From the NCBI RefSeq assembly GCF_005083105.1, contig NZ_CP034885.1, positions 288,449 through 352,448 on the forward strand: a stretch of 64,000 nucleotides of DNA. The letters are read 5' to 3'. The notes under the pieces were generated by a model. It made no database searches. It saw only the letters and a list, made by a program, of their open reading frames with translations, and was not told the origin of the DNA. The translations under genes and the position numbers were made by a program. The DNA is from Buchnera aphidicola (Aphis nerii) (GTDB taxonomy: Bacteria > Pseudomonadota > Gammaproteobacteria > Enterobacterales > Enterobacteriaceae). Of this stretch, positions 60,996 through 64,000 are shown in pieces. How positions within the stretch are numbered: the first letter of the stretch is position 1; each line of letters begins with the position of its first letter.

Positions 60996-62441
60996 TTAAC
61001 AAACAACTTTTAAAATTCTACTAGTATTTGTTTTTCCTGTTTTACCCATTATATCACCTTGAGTAATAATAACTAAATCATTATGAAATAGAAAACCTTT
61101 TTTACATAATAAAATTATAGCTTCATTAGCCGCCTCAACTCCATCGTGTTTACTATCAAAATAAATAGGCACTACACCTCTATATAGAGTTGATAAATTC
61201 AAGGTTTTTTTGTGTTTTGATAAAGCATAAATAGGAAGTCCAGATGTTATTCTAGAAGTCATTAAAGCAGTTTTACCAGACTCTGTCATTGTAATAATTG
61301 CTGTAATACCATTTAAATGATTTGCTGCATACATAGCTGACATAGCAATAGCTTCTTCTATATCATTAAATTTTATATTAATACGATGTCTAGATACATT
61401 AATACTAGGTATTTTTTCCGCTCCCATACAAACTTTTGACATATTTAATACAGTTTCAGATGGATACTTACCTGAAGCAGTTTCAGCAGATAACATAACA
61501 GCATCACTTCCATCTAATACAGCGTTTGCAACATCCATGACTTCTGCACGAGTAGGTGACGGATTTAAAATCATAGATTCCATCATTTGAGTAGCAGTAA
61601 TAACTACTTTGTTTAATTTTCGTGCACTTCTAATTAAATTTTTTTGGATACCTACAAGTTCTGCATCTCCAATTTCAACACCTAAATCTCCTCTCGCAAT
61701 CATAATAGCATCTGAAGATAATATTATATCTTCAATAGAATCTTGATCTTTTACTGCTTCTGCTCGCTCTATTTTAGCTATAATTTTAGCTTGACTACCT
61801 GCTTTATTTAATAAAAATCTTGCTTTTTTTAAATCTTCGCCACATCTAGGAAAAGATACTGCTAAATAATCTACATCTATTTCAGAAGCAAGTATTATAT
61901 CTTTTTTATCTTTTTCTGTTAAAGCATTTGCTGATAATCCCCCACCTAATTTATTAATTCCTTTATTGTTAGATAAAACACCTCCTATAATTACTTTAGT
62001 AAATATCTCAAAATTTGTAACTTTAAATACTTTTAGTTGTATTTTACCATCATCTAACAGTAAAATATCATTAACTTTTAAATCTTGTGGTAATTTTTTA
62101 TAATCAATGCCAACTCTTTCTTCATTACCATTACTATCTTTTAAATTTGAATCTAATATAAAAATTTTATTTTTATCAAGAAAAATACTATTTTTTTGAA
62201 ATTTGGAAATTCTAATTTTAGGTCCTTGTAAATCACCAAGTAAAGCAATATTATAATTTAACTCCAACATTATTTCTCTTGCTTTTTTCGCTCTTTCTTT
62301 ATGTTCATCAGAAGTGCCATGAGAAAAATTTAAACGAAGTACATTTACTCCAGATTTAATGATGTTTTTAAGATTATTTCCTTTATCTGTAGAAGGACCT
62401 AAGGTAGCAACAATTTTAGTTCTTCTTAAACGAGTTAACAT
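60996..62441 (-). CDS. pykA: Pyruvate kinase II
   Basis: Makes ATP and pyruvate from phosphoenolpyruvate. The N-terminus [28 protein letters not shown], the catalytic [10 protein letters not shown] lysine/glutamate region, [12 protein letters not shown] and ATQMMESMI are intact. Length 481 residues (E. coli PykA 480). A strong GGAGG Shine-Dalgarno sequence precedes the ATG. Divergent from zwf, as in E. coli. Confidence 0.97.
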   Translation of the reverse strand: MLTRLRRTKIVATLGPSTDKGNNLKNIIKSGVNVLRLNFSHGTSDEHKERAKKAREIMLELNYNIALLGDLQGPKIRISKFQKNSIFLDKNKIFILDSNLKDSNGNEERVGIDYKKLPQDLKVNDILLLDDGKIQLKVFKVTNFEIFTKVIIGGVLSNNKGINKLGGGLSANALTEKDKKDIILASEIDVDYLAVSFPRCGEDLKKARFLLNKAGSQAKIIAKIERAEAVKDQDSIEDIILSSDAIMIARGDLGVEIGDAELVGIQKNLIRSARKLNKVVITATQMMESMILNPSPTRAEVMDVANAVLDGSDAVMLSAETASGKYPSETVLNMSKVCMGAEKIPSINVSRHRINIKFNDIEEAIAMSAMYAANHLNGITAIITMTESGKTALMTSRITSGLPIYALSKHKKTLNLSTLYRGVVPIYFDSKHDGVEAANEAIILLCKKGFLFHNDLVIITQGDIMGKTGKTNTSRILKVVC

Positions 62442-62696
62442 AAAACCTCCGCAATTTTATTTAAATAAAATATTATTAAATATAATATCTATTTTTTTAA
62501 AATATAGTGTAAAAATATTAAATATTTATTTATATTTATTTAGTAAAATTAATAAAATAGTTATAATTTTATAATACCTGATATCGAATAAAAAATCTTA
62601 AACAATATTTATTTTATTAAAATTATCTAAAAAAATTATCATATTTTTAAAAAATATATAAAAGAAAAATTTACCTTCAAAAAGAGAAAATTTATC

Positions 62697-64000
62697 ATGA
62701 AAGAAATAATTCAAGCTTGTGATTTAGTTATTTTTGGAACAAAAGGAGATTTAGCTAGAAAAAAACTATTCCCTGCTTTATATAAGTTAGAAAAGTTTAA
62801 AAAAATACATCCAAATACGCGTATAATTGGTGCAGGTCGTGCTAATTGGACTCAAGAGGAATATATAAAAACAGTAAAAGAATCAATTAATAATTTTTTA
62901 AAAGAAGAAATTAATGAAAATATTTGGAATAAATTCAGTTTACGTTTATCTTTTTTTAATATTGATGTATATGAAGAGACTCAATTTTTAAAATTAAAAA
63001 AAATATTAGATCAAACACAAAATATTTCAATTTATTATTGTGCTGTTCCTCCAAATACGTTTAATTCTATTTTTACAGGATTAGGAAAAGTTAATTTAAA
63101 TTCGTTACCATCAAGAATAATAATAGAAAAACCCTTGGGGGTATGTTTACAAACATGTAAAAAAATAAATGATCAAATTTCTAAATATTTTTTAGAACCA
63201 CAAATTTTTAGAATTGATCATTATTTAGGAAAAGAATCAATCTTAAATCTTCTATCTTTACGTTTTGCTAATTCACTATTTTTTAATAATTGGAGTAATA
63301 AAACTATTGATCATATTCAAATTACTGTTTCTGAAGAAGTAGGCATCGAAAATAGATGGAACTATTTCGATGGAATGGGACAAACAAGAGATATGGTTCA
63401 AAATCATCTTTTACAAATATTAACAATACTTGCAATGAATCAACCAAAAAATATTTTACCAGAAAATATTAGAAATGAAAAAATAAAAGTTTTACGTGCA
63501 CTGCAAACTATTAATTTAGAAAACATAAATAAAAAAACTGTACGAGGTCAATATATTTCTGGGCAGATTAATGGTATAAAAGTACCTGGTTATTTAGAAG
63601 AATTTGGTGCAAATCCAAAAAGTCAAACTGAAACATTTGTATCTATTAAAGCTGATATTAAAAACGAACAATGGTTTGGTGTACCTTTCTATTTAAGAAC
63701 AGGTAAAAGATTAGCACATAAATATTCAGAAATAGTAATTGTATTTAAAAAAATGTCAATAAATTTATTTAAAGAATATTATTACGATTTATCTCCAAAT
63801 AAATTAATTATACGATTAGATCCTAATGAAAATATTAAAATAAATTTTTTAAAAAAATCACCAGGATTAAGTGAAATATATAAATTAAAAAATGATAGTA
63901 TCCAATTAAATTCTTCTATAAAAACTACTAATAACCAAATTGATGCTTATGAAAGACTTTTGTTAGAAGTTATGAAAGGAGTACAATCTTTGTTTGTATG
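62697..64000 (+). CDS. zwf: Glucose-6-phosphate 1-dehydrogenase (3' end outside window)
   Basis: First enzyme of the oxidative pentose phosphate pathway. From the ATG at 62697 about 434 codons are open to the end of the window; the family has about 491. ACDLVIFGTKGDLARKKLFP gives the NADP-binding glycine motif. RIDHYLGKES carries the active-site lysine and substrate-binding histidine. The fragment ends with DAYERLLLEVMKGVQSLFV, matching the E. coli C-terminal third. No stop or shift is visible. AAAGAGAAA lies upstream as ribosome site. Works with pgl in this window. Confidence 0.96.
   Translation, partial: MKEIIQACDLVIFGTKGDLARKKLFPALYKLEKFKKIHPNTRIIGAGRANWTQEEYIKTVKESINNFLKEEINENIWNKFSLRLSFFNIDVYEETQFLKLKKILDQTQNISIYYCAVPPNTFNSIFTGLGKVNLNSLPSRIIIEKPLGVCLQTCKKINDQISKYFLEPQIFRIDHYLGKESILNLLSLRFANSLFFNNWSNKTIDHIQITVSEEVGIENRWNYFDGMGQTRDMVQNHLLQILTILAMNQPKNILPENIRNEKIKVLRALQTINLENINKKTVRGQYISGQINGIKVPGYLEEFGANPKSQTETFVSIKADIKNEQWFGVPFYLRTGKRLAHKYSEIVIVFKKMSINLFKEYYYDLSPNKLIIRLDPNENIKINFLKKSPGLSEIYKLKNDSIQLNSSIKTTNNQIDAYERLLLEVMKGVQSLFV

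Noticed and set aside
62359..62574. Short plus-strand frame over the start of pykA and the pykA-zwf spacer
   Set aside because: It overlaps the conserved pykA N-terminus antisense and continues into A/T-rich spacer; no family features.

Overview
The window is a stretch of the chromosome of Buchnera aphidicola, the reduced gammaproteobacterial endosymbiont of aphids. I infer this from the extreme A+T content, lysine/asparagine/isoleucine-rich proteins that still align over their whole length with Enterobacterales proteins, very short spacers of nearly pure A/T, local gene orders kept from an E. coli-like ancestor (trpDCBA, bioA/bioBD, lolCDE, serC-aroA-cmk-rpsA-ihfB, sucAB, znuBC), and the absence of phage, IS, integron or CRISPR sequence. 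The exact strain cannot be named by eye. All gene names below rest on remembered family sequences, not on a database search.

Layout. 0.1-6.0 kb (+): rnb, ychE, lipB, lipA, pyrF, ribA. 6.1-14.1 kb (-): cls, yciA, yciB, yciC and the tryptophan operon trpD-trpCF-trpB-trpA, without trpE/trpG. 14.3-18.4 kb (+): a frameshifted EamA-type transporter, rluB and a decayed topA. 18.4-31.2 kb: suhB (-), rlmN-ispG-hisS-glyA (+), bioD and bioB (-), bioA (+), pgl and mfd (-). 31.6-35.8 kb (+): lolC-lolD-lolE and gapA. 35.9-37.3 kb (-): queF, fldA. 37.5-46.8 kb (+): phrB, ybgI, sucA, sucB, gpmA, pfkA, glpF. 46.8-54.3 kb (-): tpiA, then serC, aroA, cmk, rpsA and ihfB, with serS upstream. 54.6-57.8 kb (+): trxB, infA, aspS. 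57.8-64 kb: znuB and znuC (-), mepM (+), pykA (-) and the 5' part of zwf (+), which runs off the window.

How the genes fit together. Much of the set is central carbon metabolism (pfkA, tpiA, gapA, gpmA, pykA, zwf, pgl, sucAB with lipoate synthesis by lipA/lipB) and nutrient supply to the host (tryptophan branch, aroA for chorismate, serC/glyA, ribA, the last three biotin steps). The rest is translation and RNA maintenance (aspS, serS, hisS, infA, rpsA, rluB, rlmN, rnb) and a thin envelope/transport kit (lolCDE, znuBC, mepM, cls, yciB, yciC, glpF).

Most notable observations. (1) topA is a full-length but heavily disrupted pseudogene. (2) Three genes (the EamA transporter, ihfB and cmk) are each broken exactly at a coding-strand run of ten A, and each is one base short of an open frame. 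This is the arrangement in which polymerase slippage is known to rescue Buchnera genes. (3) SuhB has lost four acidic metal ligands, yet the frame is intact. (4) The GlpF selectivity filter is altered, including the near-universal arginine. (5) Mfd lacks its UvrB-like N-terminal module. I found no novel multi-gene system; the interest lies in gene decay and changes of function.
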